Source of the DNA: an uncultured Collinsella sp.
Lineage (GTDB): Bacteria; Actinomycetota; Coriobacteriia; Coriobacteriales; Coriobacteriaceae
DNA: 64,000 bases
Direction: 5' to 3'
Assembly: GCA_937950415.1 (NCBI GenBank)
Contig: CALFDL010000320.1
Span: forward strand, 1-64,000
The notes beneath the pieces are model-generated. The model did not search any database. It had not been told where the DNA came from and saw only the letters and a list, made by a program, of their open reading frames with translations. Positions 17,577-26,028 of the stretch are shown here, in pieces (positions within the stretch are counted from its first letter, which is position 1; each line of letters begins with the position of its first letter). Both the position numbers and the translations under genes were made by a program.

Positions 17577-18938
17577 CTACAGAATAAATCGAAGGATGTC
17601 GGAACGAAGCATATAGACAAACAGCAGTGCGAAGAGCGCGATGCCCACATAGCTCACAATCGTCTGGACCTTGAGCGGAAGCTCGCGGCCCACAATCTTT
17701 TGAATGATCTCGATGACCAGCTTGCCGCCATCGAGTGGTGGGATGGGCAGCAGGTTCATAAAGCCAAGCGAGAACGAAATGAGGGCGGCAAACGAAAGGA
17801 ACGTGGCAGGGCCGGCAGCAGCAGCCTGTGAGGACATAACACTAATACCCACGATCGAAGAAGACTGATCGAGAATCTCCATCGTATGCTGCGGCTGGAG
17901 CAGGCGCATCACGCCCTCCGCCGTCTGCGCGACATAGGAGAACGACAGGCGAGCCGACGTGATGGGGTCTAAACGGACCACCTGCGTAGAGGCATAAACG
18001 CCCAGGCGTTCGTTCTCTTTGAGTGCGACCGAGGTCGAGCACTGCTTGCCATCGCGCTCATACTCAATAGCAATATCGTCCTTACCGGCGGCCTTGCCGA
18101 TGGCATCGTAGACATCCATCCAAGTGGAACATGAGACACCGTCAACCGAAAGGATCGCATCACCGGCCTCGATACCCGCCTTGGCGGCAATAGACCCCTC
18201 GTCAACCTGACCGATCACGTTGGTATCCATCGGCACGGTGACACCCGCAATAGAGTAGATGCTCATAAGCAGCAAAAAGCCCGTCAGGATATTGACGAGA
18301 ATGCCCGCGAGCAGCATAAAGGCGCGCTTGAGAAAGCCTTGGCCAAGATAGGTGTGCGAGCGCTCTTGAGCAAGGAACTCGGCCTCGCCGCACGGCAGCT
18401 CCCACACTTCGCCCTCGGCAGTCGCATGTTCGCGATCGAAACGGCGACCATCAAAGGTGGTATAGCCTGCCGTGTCTCGCGGCAACGTCTGATATTTGGT
18501 GGGATAGTAGCTCGGCGAGGGCTTCTCCCCTTCCTCATACCAAGGCGCGATAGAGCCCCAACCCAAGAGCAAGGCGCATGCCTCGAGCACAACCTCCTCG
18601 GATAGCTCGAGCTCGACAGCAAGGTCGGCCACGGTCACGCGACCATGACGGTAGATAGCCGCGAGCACGCGATCGGCGCACGAGACATCGGTCGGATCCA
18701 TACCGCAGATGGCAGCGTAGCCACCCAGCAGCAGCGGGGTCACGCCAAACTTGGTTCCAATGCGACGCGACGTGTAATGGATGTCAAAGCGGCACGGCAG
18801 GCCCAAAAAGAACTCGGTCACACGGACGCCGCAGGCACGCGCCGCCAAAAAGTGGCCGCCCTCGTGCAAAAACACGAGGACGGAAAGCATCAGAAGGCCC
18901 CAAAAGACCGATGAAAGAACGCTCAGAACAGTATCCAT
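17577..18938 (-). CDS. rseP: RIP-type M50 site-2 protease (RseP/RasP-like) with inserted winged-helix-like segment
   Basis: Intramembrane zinc metalloprotease that typically cuts anti-sigma factors and signal-peptide remnants. The 453-residue protein has TM1 with the HEGGH motif (residues 25-29), LLLGGYAAICG on the cytosolic membrane-associated strand, a second TM region (AGILVNILTGFLLLM, about 211-225), a PDZ domain (about 240-310, GSIAAKAGIEAGDAILSVDG) and the third-ligand motif NLLPIPPLDGGKL. Unusual: about 110 residues separate GGY from TM2, and residues 82-130 (VLAAIYRHGRVTVADLAVEL onward) read like a winged helix-turn-helix. The start is uncertain: MDTVLS at 18938 has a distant AAGGA. 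It sits between dxr and ispG, the common actinobacterial order. Confidence 0.93.
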   Translation of the reverse strand: MDTVLSVLSSVFWGLLMLSVLVFLHEGGHFLAARACGVRVTEFFLGLPCRFDIHYTSRRIGTKFGVTPLLLGGYAAICGMDPTDVSCADRVLAAIYRHGRVTVADLAVELELSEEVVLEACALLLGWGSIAPWYEEGEKPSPSYYPTKYQTLPRDTAGYTTFDGRRFDREHATAEGEVWELPCGEAEFLAQERSHTYLGQGFLKRAFMLLAGILVNILTGFLLLMSIYSIAGVTVPMDTNVIGQVDEGSIAAKAGIEAGDAILSVDGVSCSTWMDVYDAIGKAAGKDDIAIEYERDGKQCSTSVALKENERLGVYASTQVVRLDPITSARLSFSYVAQTAEGVMRLLQPQHTMEILDQSSSIVGISVMSSQAAAAGPATFLSFAALISFSLGFMNLLPIPPLDGGKLVIEIIQKIVGRELPLKVQTIVSYVGIALFALLFVYMLRSDILRFIL

Positions 18939-18963
18939 AAATCGAAAAAGCAATCCTTATGGG

Positions 18964-20151
18964 TTAGGAACGGGTTGCGGCGAGCACCTGCGCAGCTTTT
19001 TCACGCGCCCACGCATCGATGTCGTGAAGCTGCTCAAACGAATCGACCGCCTGCATATCGTGGGCATCCATGCAGGATTCCACAATGCGATCGATATCGG
19101 TAAAGCTGCAGTCGTCGTGCAGGAAGGCATCGACGGCGACCTCGTTGGCGGCATTGAGCACGCACGGCATGGTGCCACCCGTCTTGCCGGCACGCTCGGC
19201 CAGTGCCAGACAGCGGAAGGTATCCATGTCGGCAGCATCAAACGTGAGCTGTCCCAGCTCACGAAAATCGATACGAGGCGCCGGGGTATCCCAACGCTCG
19301 GGATACGAGAACGCGAACTGGATGGGAATACGCATGTCGGAAGCACCGAGATGCGCCATCACAGAGCCGTCGGCGAACTCGACCATAGAGTGAATCTTGG
19401 ACTGACGCTGCACGACCACGTTAATGAAATCGAGGTCACAGTTGAACAGATGCATGGCCTCAATGCGCTCCAGGCCCTTGTTCATGAGGGTGGCGGAGTC
19501 GATGGTGATCTTGGCACCCATGGCCCACGTGGGATGTGCGAGGGCATCGGCACGCGTCACGCGGTCGAGCTCGCCGCGCGTGCGGCCAAAGAACGGACCG
19601 CCCGAGCAGGTGAGCCAAATACAATGAGCCTCGCGTGGGTTCTCCCCCAGATAGCACTGGTAGATGGCGGAGTGCTCAGAGTCAACTGGAATAAGCTGGC
19701 CCGGTTGCGCCAACGGCATAAGCAAGTCGCCACCGACGACGAGAGACTCCTTGTTGGCAAGGGCAAGGCGCTTATTTGAGGTCAAGGCCGCATGGCTCGC
19801 CTCGAGACCGGCGGCACCCACAATAGCGACGAGCACGCAGTCGACATCGTCGCGACGCGCGAGCTCGCAAACCGCCTGCGCGCCAACGCCGAGCTTCGTT
19901 CCCTCGGGCAACTCCTGCAGCACGGCGTCATCGCCATGAGCGACATCGGCCACGGCAACCGCCGGAACCGAGAACTCGCGGGCAGCGGCAACGAGCTCGG
20001 AGGTACTGGAGTTAACGGACAGCGCCGTCACCTGCAGGCGATCGGCATGCTGGCGGCACACATCGAGCGCCTGGGTGCCGATAGAGCCCGTACAGCCCAG
20101 GATGGCAACGCGAAGGCGTCCATCGGGGCCATACGTCGTCTGGAAGGACAT
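18964..20151 (-). CDS. dxr: 1-deoxy-D-xylulose-5-phosphate reductoisomerase
   Basis: Second step of the MEP pathway: DXP to MEP with NADPH and a divalent metal. The 395-residue protein shows the Rossmann ILGCTGSIGTQALDV, LANKESLVVGGDLLM, the substrate and metal region IPVDSEHSAIYQC, the catalytic-loop region WLTCSGGPF and TIDSATLMNKGLERIEAMHL. Start ATG 20151 overlaps the cdsA stop (TAATG), which gives coupling and the usual length; reading further upstream adds only Arg/Asp-rich sequence from the cdsA gene. The target of fosmidomycin in this family. Confidence 0.97.
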   Translation of the reverse strand: MSFQTTYGPDGRLRVAILGCTGSIGTQALDVCRQHADRLQVTALSVNSSTSELVAAAREFSVPAVAVADVAHGDDAVLQELPEGTKLGVGAQAVCELARRDDVDCVLVAIVGAAGLEASHAALTSNKRLALANKESLVVGGDLLMPLAQPGQLIPVDSEHSAIYQCYLGENPREAHCIWLTCSGGPFFGRTRGELDRVTRADALAHPTWAMGAKITIDSATLMNKGLERIEAMHLFNCDLDFINVVVQRQSKIHSMVEFADGSVMAHLGASDMRIPIQFAFSYPERWDTPAPRIDFRELGQLTFDAADMDTFRCLALAERAGKTGGTMPCVLNAANEVAVDAFLHDDCSFTDIDRIVESCMDAHDMQAVDSFEQLHDIDAWAREKAAQVLAATRS

Positions 20152-21050
20152 TACAGCACGCCTCCGATCATCAGCATCAGCTGCGCGGTGATGCAACCGA
20201 AGATAAGCGAATCGCTACGGTCGAGCATGCCGCCATGGCCCGGGATAAGGTTGCCGGAATCCTTGACGCCCACACCGCGCTTGATGCGCGACTCGATAAG
20301 GTCGCCGATAACGCCCAGAATGGACACGACCACGCCGCACAGCAGCGCATAGGGCAGGCTGAGCTTGTAGAAGTGCGTCGCCCACAGGATGAGCCAAATC
20401 AAAACCGAGCCCAGGATGCCGCCGGCAAACCCCTCCCAGCTCTTTTTGGGAGAGATCTTGGGAACCATCTTGTGCTTGCCAATACGGCTGCCCACGATGT
20501 AGGCAAACGAATCGGAGACCCAAAGGGACGCGCAAACGCCCACTGAAAGCAGGGCACCGGCAAAACCGGGCACGGCATCGCGCAGCAGCACGATAGCCGA
20601 CAGCATAAAGCCAGTGTAGATGGGACCCATGAGCGTCACGGCCACATCAGAGATGCGGGTACGCGGCGACCAGACATACCAAATGCCCACAGCGAGCATC
20701 AGGGCAAAAAGCAGGGCATTCAGCAACATCGAATCGCCCAACGCCGACAGCGGAAAGAGTACGGCGGCAGCGATACCCATGCGCTCGTTAGCCATCTTGC
20801 CATCGAGCCTTGTCATACGGAAAAACTCATAGCAGCACAGACCGCTCATGACGGAAACAAAGATGGCAGTGGGCACGATACCCAAAACCAGACACAGGAT
20901 AAAGACAACGGCGTAGACGATACCCGCGGCGGCACGGGTAATAAAGCCCGCCAGCCACGAACCGGTGCCGCTCTTCGCAGCAGGCGCTCCCGCAGCGGCA
21001 GCTTTGCGCGCAGGCGTCTTGGGAGCAGATGCCTTGGGACGATCGGACAC
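20151..21050 (-). CDS. cdsA: Phosphatidate cytidylyltransferase (CDP-diglyceride synthase)
   Basis: Polytopic membrane enzyme making CDP-diacylglycerol, precursor of all membrane phospholipids. 299 residues: an Ala/Lys-rich cytosolic tail (1-30), about eight hydrophobic segments, VSDSFAYIVGSRIGKHKMV, KSWEGFAGG and the CDS signature region SRIKRGVGVKDSGNLIPGHG (about 255-274) ending in LDRSDSL. GTG start with GAGGAGG upstream. It is separated from uppS by 2 nt and overlaps dxr. Confidence 0.97.
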   Translation of the reverse strand: MSDRPKASAPKTPARKAAAAGAPAAKSGTGSWLAGFITRAAAGIVYAVVFILCLVLGIVPTAIFVSVMSGLCCYEFFRMTRLDGKMANERMGIAAAVLFPLSALGDSMLLNALLFALMLAVGIWYVWSPRTRISDVAVTLMGPIYTGFMLSAIVLLRDAVPGFAGALLSVGVCASLWVSDSFAYIVGSRIGKHKMVPKISPKKSWEGFAGGILGSVLIWLILWATHFYKLSLPYALLCGVVVSILGVIGDLIESRIKRGVGVKDSGNLIPGHGGMLDRSDSLIFGCITAQLMLMIGGVL

Positions 21051-21052
21051 GA

Positions 21053-21847
21053 TTAAGCCTCCTCGGTCTTGCTCAGTCCACCAAACCTACGGTCACGGCC
21101 CTGATAGGCCAAAATGGCGTCGACAAGGCCCCAACGATCAAAGTCGGGCCAATAGGTATCGGTGACGTAGAACTCGGAATAAGCCACCTGCCACAGCAGA
21201 TAGTTCGAAAGGCGCAGCTCACCAGAGGTGCGAATCACAAGCTCAGGATCGGGAAGACCGGCGGTATAGAGGTGGGAAGCCACCATGTCGTCATCAATTG
21301 CGGCAGGATCGATCTTGCCGGCGGCAGCGTCGAGTGCAATCTGACGGACAGCGCGGGTAATCTCGGCACGCGCGCCGTAGTTGACGGCAAGCGCCAGCGT
21401 CATACCGGTGTGATCGGCGCACTCGGCAAGACCGCGTTCAAAAACGTCGCGGGTCTTCTTGGGCAGCGCGGAAATGTCACCCAAAAAGACAACGCGCACG
21501 TTTTCGCGCTTCAGAAGCGGCAACTCGTCGATGAACGTCTTGGCAAACAGGTGCATCAAGACGTTGACCTCATGCTGCGGGCGGTTCCAGTTTTCGGTAG
21601 AAAACGCATAGGCCGAAAGCACGTCGACGCCCAGGCGCACGCAGGCGGTAATGATCTCGCGCAGCGAGACGATACCCGCCTTGTGGCCCTCGGTGCGTGC
21701 AAGACCGCGCGACGTGGCCCAACGACCGTTGCCGTCCATGATGCACGAGATATGGTGCGGAATGTTATTGAGGTCAAGGTCGGAAAAACCGACGCCCGCA
21801 GGGGCGTCGGCAAAGTACTCGACCAGTTTATGCTCGTCGTATTGCAC
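21053..21847 (-). CDS. uppS: Isoprenyl (undecaprenyl) diphosphate synthase
   Basis: cis-Prenyltransferase that builds the C55 lipid carrier for peptidoglycan from FPP and IPP. 264 residues with the P-loop-like IMDGNGRWATSRGL (Asp ligand, around 37-49), GHKAG, AFSTENWNRP and the C-terminal RTSGELRLSNYLLWQ and EFYVTDTYWPDF motifs. GTG start at 21847, overlapping nothing and 1 nt from the frr stop, with GGAG upstream. The N-terminus is about 25 residues longer than the minimal form. It acts downstream of dxr and ispG in the same operon. Confidence 0.97.
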   Translation of the reverse strand: MQYDEHKLVEYFADAPAGVGFSDLDLNNIPHHISCIMDGNGRWATSRGLARTEGHKAGIVSLREIITACVRLGVDVLSAYAFSTENWNRPQHEVNVLMHLFAKTFIDELPLLKRENVRVVFLGDISALPKKTRDVFERGLAECADHTGMTLALAVNYGARAEITRAVRQIALDAAAGKIDPAAIDDDMVASHLYTAGLPDPELVIRTSGELRLSNYLLWQVAYSEFYVTDTYWPDFDRWGLVDAILAYQGRDRRFGGLSKTEEA

Positions 21848-21848
21848 C

Positions 21849-22385
21849 TTAGATCTCCATGACCTCGGCTTCTTTTTCCTTCAGAAGCTCCTCGACCTTG
21901 GCGACATACTCATCGGTGTGCTTCTGGACCTTAGCCTGCTCGCGACGGACATCGTCCTCGGTGAGCTCCTCATCGCGCTCGAGCTTGTTGTTGAAGTCGC
22001 GACGGATGTTACGGATAGACACCTTGGCCTGCTCGGCGTACTCGCGGCACTCCTTGACGAGCTCGCGACGGCGCTCCTCGGTGGGAGCCGGGAACGGCAG
22101 ACGAACGACGGTGCCATCGGAGTTGGGGGTAATACCCAGATCGGAAGCGCCGATGGCCTTGACGATAGCGTTGATGAGCGCCTTGTCCCACGGCTCGATG
22201 AGCAGCATGTGGGCCTCGGGGGTCTTGACGGCGGCAACCTGCGTGACCGGCGTGGGAACACCGTAATAATCGACGGTGATGTCGGACAGAATGTTGGCAT
22301 TGGCGCGGCCGGTACGGACCTTGGAGAAGTTATGCTTGAGGGACTCGAGCGACTTGTCCATATGGGCGGTGATGTTCTCTGCCAT
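21849..22385 (-). CDS. frr: Ribosome recycling factor
   Basis: With EF-G, splits post-termination ribosomes. 178 residues, slightly short of the usual 185. Shows SLKHNFSKVRTGRANANIL (conserved arginine region), PVTQVAAVKTPEAHMLLIEPW, NSDGTVVRLPFPAPTEERRREL and the C-terminal three-helix bundle ending KEKEAEVMEI. It sits 2 nt after pyrH, the near-universal pyrH-frr pair. Confidence 0.98.
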   Translation of the reverse strand: MAENITAHMDKSLESLKHNFSKVRTGRANANILSDITVDYYGVPTPVTQVAAVKTPEAHMLLIEPWDKALINAIVKAIGASDLGITPNSDGTVVRLPFPAPTEERRRELVKECREYAEQAKVSIRNIRRDFNNKLERDEELTEDDVRREQAKVQKHTDEYVAKVEELLKEKEAEVMEI

Positions 22386-22387
22386 GC

Positions 22388-23110
22388 TTAATCCTCCTGA
22401 TAGACGAGCGTGCCGACGGGCTCACCCGAAAGCGCACGCTTGACGGTGTCCTCGCCATCGATGTTGAGGACCAAAATCGGCATACGGTTATCCTGGCACA
22501 GTGCCGTAGCCGTGGAATCCATAACCTGCAGACCGCGGACGAGAACCTCGTGATAGGTAATCTTGTCAAAACGGACGGCATCGGCGCACTTGACGGGATC
22601 CTTGTCGTAGATGCCGTCAACCTTGGTGGCTTTAATCAGAATCTCGGCGCCGATCTCGCACGCACGAAGAGCCGCGGCGGTGTCGGTCGTAAAGTACGGA
22701 TTGCCCGAACCGGCGGCAAAAATAACGACGTTGCCCTTGGAAAGGTGGTTGATGGCGCGACGGCGAATATAGGGCTCGCAGATCTCGTTCATCTGGATAG
22801 CGCTCATCACGCGGCAGGGAACATCGTTATGCTCGAAGGCATCCTGCAGGGCGAGCGCGTTCATAACGGTTGCCAGCATGCCCATGTAGTCGGCCTGAGC
22901 ACGCTCCATGCCACCGGCAGCGCCGGCCATGCCGCGAAAAATGTTGCCGCCGCCGACAACGACGCCGACCTCATGGCCAACGGCGAGCAGCTCCTTGACC
23001 TGCTTGGCAAGATGGTCGGTAACCTTGGGGTCGATGCCATATTGGCCGTCGCCCATCAGTGCTTCGCCGGAAAGCTTAAGAAGCACGCGTTTATATCGGA
23101 TGTCGGACAA
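22388..23110 (-). CDS. pyrH: UMP kinase
   Basis: Phosphorylates UMP to UDP; amino-acid-kinase fold, hexameric in the family. 240 residues with [63 protein letters not shown] and [13 protein letters not shown] start at 23110 preceded by AAAGGAGG. It is the first gene of an eight-gene unit behind a terminator (23169-23204) and its own extended -10 box, so it is partly uncoupled from rpsB-tsf. It links to the pyr operon by pathway. Confidence 0.97.
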   Translation of the reverse strand: MSDIRYKRVLLKLSGEALMGDGQYGIDPKVTDHLAKQVKELLAVGHEVGVVVGGGNIFRGMAGAAGGMERAQADYMGMLATVMNALALQDAFEHNDVPCRVMSAIQMNEICEPYIRRRAINHLSKGNVVIFAAGSGNPYFTTDTAAALRACEIGAEILIKATKVDGIYDKDPVKCADAVRFDKITYHEVLVRGLQVMDSTATALCQDNRMPILVLNIDGEDTVKRALSGEPVGTLVYQED

Positions 23111-23139
23111 AGCGATCCTCCTTTAATTAGACTCTCAAT

Positions 23140-23148
23140 ATGATATCA
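23140..23148 (-). promoter_or_regulatory. Extended -10 promoter of pyrH
   Basis: On the minus strand TGA-TATCAT lies 30 nt before the pyrH start, downstream of the tsf terminator. No clear -35 is visible. Confidence 0.45.
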
Positions 23149-23168
23149 AAGGCTCTGATAAGAGCCAT

Positions 23169-23204
23169 GAAAAAGCAGGCTGTGAGTAAAACCCACAGCC
23201 TGCT
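23169..23204 (-). terminator. tsf terminator
   Basis: AGCAGGCTGTG pairs perfectly with CACAGCCTGCT and is followed by TTTTT on the minus strand. It separates rpsB-tsf from the pyrH operon. Confidence 0.88.
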
Positions 23205-23227
23205 CATTACCAGCTACAAAAGCTTAT

Positions 23228-24097
23228 TTACTCGCCACGGACCAGACGGTCAAAGGCAACGACGGTAATGGTGTCGCCGAGCTCCTTGGAGACCTGCTCA
23301 GCGTACTTCTTGATGGTGAGGGAGCTGTCCTTGATGAACTCCTGCTCGGTGAGCACGGACTGCTTGTAGAACTTCTCCAGACGGCCAACAGCCATCTTCT
23401 CCTGGATAGCCTCGGGCTTGCCGGACTCGGCAGCCTGGGCCATGTAGATCTGCTTCTCGTGCTCGACGGTCTCGGCCGGAACCTGATCGCGGGTAGCGCA
23501 GATCGGGGCGACGGCGGCAACCTGAAGGGCAACGTTGTGAGCGAAGGTCTTGAAGGACTCAGCCTGAGCGGTCTCGGCCTTCTCGAAGGCGAACTCGACG
23601 AGGACGCCGATCTTACCACCCATGTGGATGTAAGAAGCGAGCGCGCCGTTCTCGGCCTTGCGGGCAGCGAAGCGGGAGATCTTCATGTTCTCGCCCATGA
23701 TGTGAATCATCTCGGTGAGCTCGGAGGAAACGGTCTCCTCGCCCATCGGCTTCTCGAGCAGAGCGTCGACGTCAGCAGGCTCGGTGGTAGCGACAACCTC
23801 AGCGACCTTGGAAGCAAAGCCGGTGAACTTGGCGTTAGAGCCAACGAAGTCAGTCTCGCAGGAGAGCTCGAGCAGAGCGCCGGTCTTGCCATCCTCGGAG
23901 ACGAACGCGGCGACAGCGCCCTCGTTGGTCTCACGGCCAGCCTTCTTGGCAGCCTTGGCAAGGCCGTTCTTACGCAGAACGTCGACAGCGGCGTCCATGT
24001 CGCCGTCAGCCTCGACGAGAGCCTTCTTGCACTCCATCATCGGGGAGTCGGTCATCTCGCGGAGCTGCTTGACCATAGCGGCGGTAATCTGGGCCAT
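23228..24097 (-). CDS. tsf: Elongation factor Ts
   Basis: Nucleotide exchange factor for EF-Tu. 289 residues. The N-terminal UBA-like domain (MVKQLREMTDSPMMECKKAL, DMDAAVDVLRKNG) is followed by the core with SCETDFVGSNAKFTGFA, the TDFV element that contacts EF-Tu. Start MAQITAAM at 24097 was chosen for its AAAGGAAC RBS; an in-frame start 15 nt upstream has no RBS. It is co-transcribed with rpsB (45-nt gap). Confidence 0.97.
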   Translation of the reverse strand: MAQITAAMVKQLREMTDSPMMECKKALVEADGDMDAAVDVLRKNGLAKAAKKAGRETNEGAVAAFVSEDGKTGALLELSCETDFVGSNAKFTGFASKVAEVVATTEPADVDALLEKPMGEETVSSELTEMIHIMGENMKISRFAARKAENGALASYIHMGGKIGVLVEFAFEKAETAQAESFKTFAHNVALQVAAVAPICATRDQVPAETVEHEKQIYMAQAAESGKPEAIQEKMAVGRLEKFYKQSVLTEQEFIKDSSLTIKKYAEQVSKELGDTITVVAFDRLVRGE

Positions 24098-24142
24098 TGT
24101 GGTTCCTTTCAAAGAGATGAAAAAGAATTAACTAAGACTGAT

Positions 24143-24871
24143 TTACTCGGCCTTGGGCTCAGCGGCCATCTCGGCCTCGGAGACCTGCTCCTTGCCGGAG
24201 CCAGCGAGGCAGGCGTCAGCCATGAGCTCGCACATAAGGGTGACAGCGGAGATAGCGTCATCGTTGCAGGGGATGCCGTACTCGACCTCGTCGGGATCGG
24301 AGTTGGTGTCGATCAGGGCGACGACGGGGATGTTCAGGCGCTGGGCCTCCTTGATGGCGTTCTCCTCGCGCTTGGTGTCGATGACGAAGAGAGCCTGGGG
24401 CAGACCCTTCATGTCGCGGGCGCCACCGAGGTTGGTCTGGAGCTTAGTGAGCTCCTTGCCGAGAACAGCCTGCTCCTTCTTGGGGAGCACTGCCATGCGG
24501 CCGTCCTCGACCATGGCCTCGAGCTCCTCCATGCGGTTGATGCGGGAGCGGATGGTGACGAAGTTGGTCAGCATGCCGCCGAGCCAACGCTGGTTGATGT
24601 AAGGCATGTTGGCGCGCTCAGCAGCGTTCTTGACGGCCTCCTGAGCCTGCTTCTTGGTGCCGACGAACAGCACGTTGCCACACTTGGCGACGTTCTTGAC
24701 GAAGGTGTAGGCCTGGTCGGCGTCGAGGATGGTCTGCTTGAGGTCGAGGATGTAGATGCCGTTGCGCTCACCGAAGATGAACGGCTTCATCTTGGGGTTC
24801 CAGCGACGGGTCTGGTGACCGAAGTGGCAGCCGGCCTCGAGCAGGGTGCGGATATTAATCTTGGTAGCCAT
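24143..24871 (-). CDS. rpsB: Ribosomal protein uS2
   Basis: Small-subunit protein that bridges S1 and the 30S platform. 242 residues with [77 protein letters not shown] and a short acidic C-terminal tail. RBS AGGAGG. First gene of rpsB-tsf, with a consensus-like promoter and about 135 nt of leader upstream. Confidence 0.98.
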   Translation of the reverse strand: MATKINIRTLLEAGCHFGHQTRRWNPKMKPFIFGERNGIYILDLKQTILDADQAYTFVKNVAKCGNVLFVGTKKQAQEAVKNAAERANMPYINQRWLGGMLTNFVTIRSRINRMEELEAMVEDGRMAVLPKKEQAVLGKELTKLQTNLGGARDMKGLPQALFVIDTKREENAIKEAQRLNIPVVALIDTNSDPDEVEYGIPCNDDAISAVTLMCELMADACLAGSGKEQVSEAEMAAEPKAE

Positions 24872-25006
24872 GTTAAACCTCCTGTGGTTTGCCTCCGCGC
24901 GGGGTCATCCTCCAAAACCAACCCGGACATGTGCTACCAAAGCCCGGGCACCACGGTATGAAGTAGCCGCGCGTGCGTGATAAAAACATGTTGCCGTGAA
25001 GCAACC
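24872..25006 (-). promoter_or_regulatory. rpsB leader (possible S2 autoregulatory region)
   Basis: This leader lies between the inferred transcription start and rpsB. It can form a small GGTTGC/GCAAC hairpin near its 5' end (about 24990-25006) and a larger fold joining CCCGG and CCGGG closer to the gene. S2 mRNA leaders are autoregulated in several bacteria; applying that here is inference. Confidence 0.3.
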
Positions 25007-25012
25007 CGATGA

Positions 25013-25041
25013 ATGATAGCAGGATTGCTTCTTCCTGCCAA
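25013..25041 (-). promoter_or_regulatory. rpsB-tsf promoter
   Basis: -35 TTGGCA (25036-25041), 17-nt spacer, extended -10 TGC-TATCAT (hexamer 25013-25018). Among the best promoter matches in the window, as expected for a ribosomal protein gene. Confidence 0.75.
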
Positions 25042-25107
25042 CCCGCAATCAAAACCACACACCTGAGTGCGGCATGGAGGGCATCCCTCTCAAAAAATCG
25101 CCGCGCG

Positions 25108-26028
25108 CTACTCGCCTCGGGGATGAGCTTGAGCCACGGCACGTTTAAGCCGATCGGGTGTGAGATGCGTGTAGATCTGCGTCGTGGACAGGCTCGCATG
25201 ACCCAGCAGCTCTTGAACCGAGCGCAGGTCCGCGCCGCCCTCGAGCAAGTCGGTCGCAAAGGTATGGCGCATCGCATGCGGGGCGATGTCGGCCGGAATG
25301 CCGGCGAGCGTCGCCAGCATATGAAACCGCCGCCTGAGCATGGCGGCGCTCATGCGATTACCGCGCGCCGATATAAGCAGCGGATGCGGCCCGGTAGCGA
25401 GGTCGCGGCGCTTTGCCCGAGCGAGCAACTCCGGCCTCCCCTCTTCAATATAGAGACGCGTCACATCGAGCGCACGACGATACAGAGGAACGATGCGCTC
25501 CTTGCTTCCCTTGCCCCACAGGCGCAGCGTGCGCTCGGACCATGAGATGGATTCCACATTGAGCGCCGCAAGCTCTGAGATGCGGGCACCCGAGGCATAG
25601 AGCAACTCGAGCATCGCCGCATCGCGCAGTCCCGCGGGTGTTGAGGTATCAGGCGTCTTGAGCAGCGCCTCGACCTGCTGGGTCGTAAGGACGCCCGGCA
25701 GGTCACGCGGCAGCTTGGGCGACGCGATCGCCGAGACCGCATCGCCCTCGACAATCCCCTCGGCAGCCATCCAGCGATAGAGAGATCGAATAGCCGACAG
25801 GTGCGCCGCAAGCGTTCGGGGAGCCACCTGCTCACGCGAAAGCTCGGCAAGATAGCGACGAATGGTGCGCACGTCGGCAGCGAAGGCATCGATATCCTCG
25901 CGCTCGCACCAGGCAGCGAAGCGTTCCAGCCTCGAGCCATAGGCCGTCACCGTGTTGGGAGAAAGTCCCTCGACGCGTGCGATATAGGCGATAAACGAGT
26001 CGACGGTGTCGTACAGGTCAAAGGCTAT
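25108..26028 (-). CDS. xerC: Tyrosine recombinase XerC/XerD-type
   Basis: Site-specific recombinase, probably resolving chromosome dimers at dif. It has an N-terminal SAM-like core-binding domain (VDSFIAYIARVEGLSPNTVT onward) and a catalytic domain with the Arg in ASGARISELAALN, Lys in GKGSKERIVPL, HAMRHTFATDLLEGG, LGHASLSTTQIYTHL and the tyrosine nucleophile in that last motif. The first canonical start (GTG, 25950) would cut off about 26 residues of the core-binding domain. In frame upstream the only candidate is ATA at 26028, placed 9 nt after GGAGG and overlapping the trmFO stop (ATAG). That reading gives 306 residues, the family's usual length. XerC rather than XerD is assigned only from the trmFO-xer neighbourhood. 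Confidence 0.85.
   Translation of the reverse strand: MAFDLYDTVDSFIAYIARVEGLSPNTVTAYGSRLERFAAWCEREDIDAFAADVRTIRRYLAELSREQVAPRTLAAHLSAIRSLYRWMAAEGIVEGDAVSAIASPKLPRDLPGVLTTQQVEALLKTPDTSTPAGLRDAAMLELLYASGARISELAALNVESISWSERTLRLWGKGSKERIVPLYRRALDVTRLYIEEGRPELLARAKRRDLATGPHPLLISARGNRMSAAMLRRRFHMLATLAGIPADIAPHAMRHTFATDLLEGGADLRSVQELLGHASLSTTQIYTHLTPDRLKRAVAQAHPRGE

Noticed and set aside
17564..17650. N-terminally extended IspG
   Set aside because: The extension overlaps the protease gene, encodes Cys/Phe-rich sequence alien to the family, and the TTG at 17563 has a well-placed RBS.
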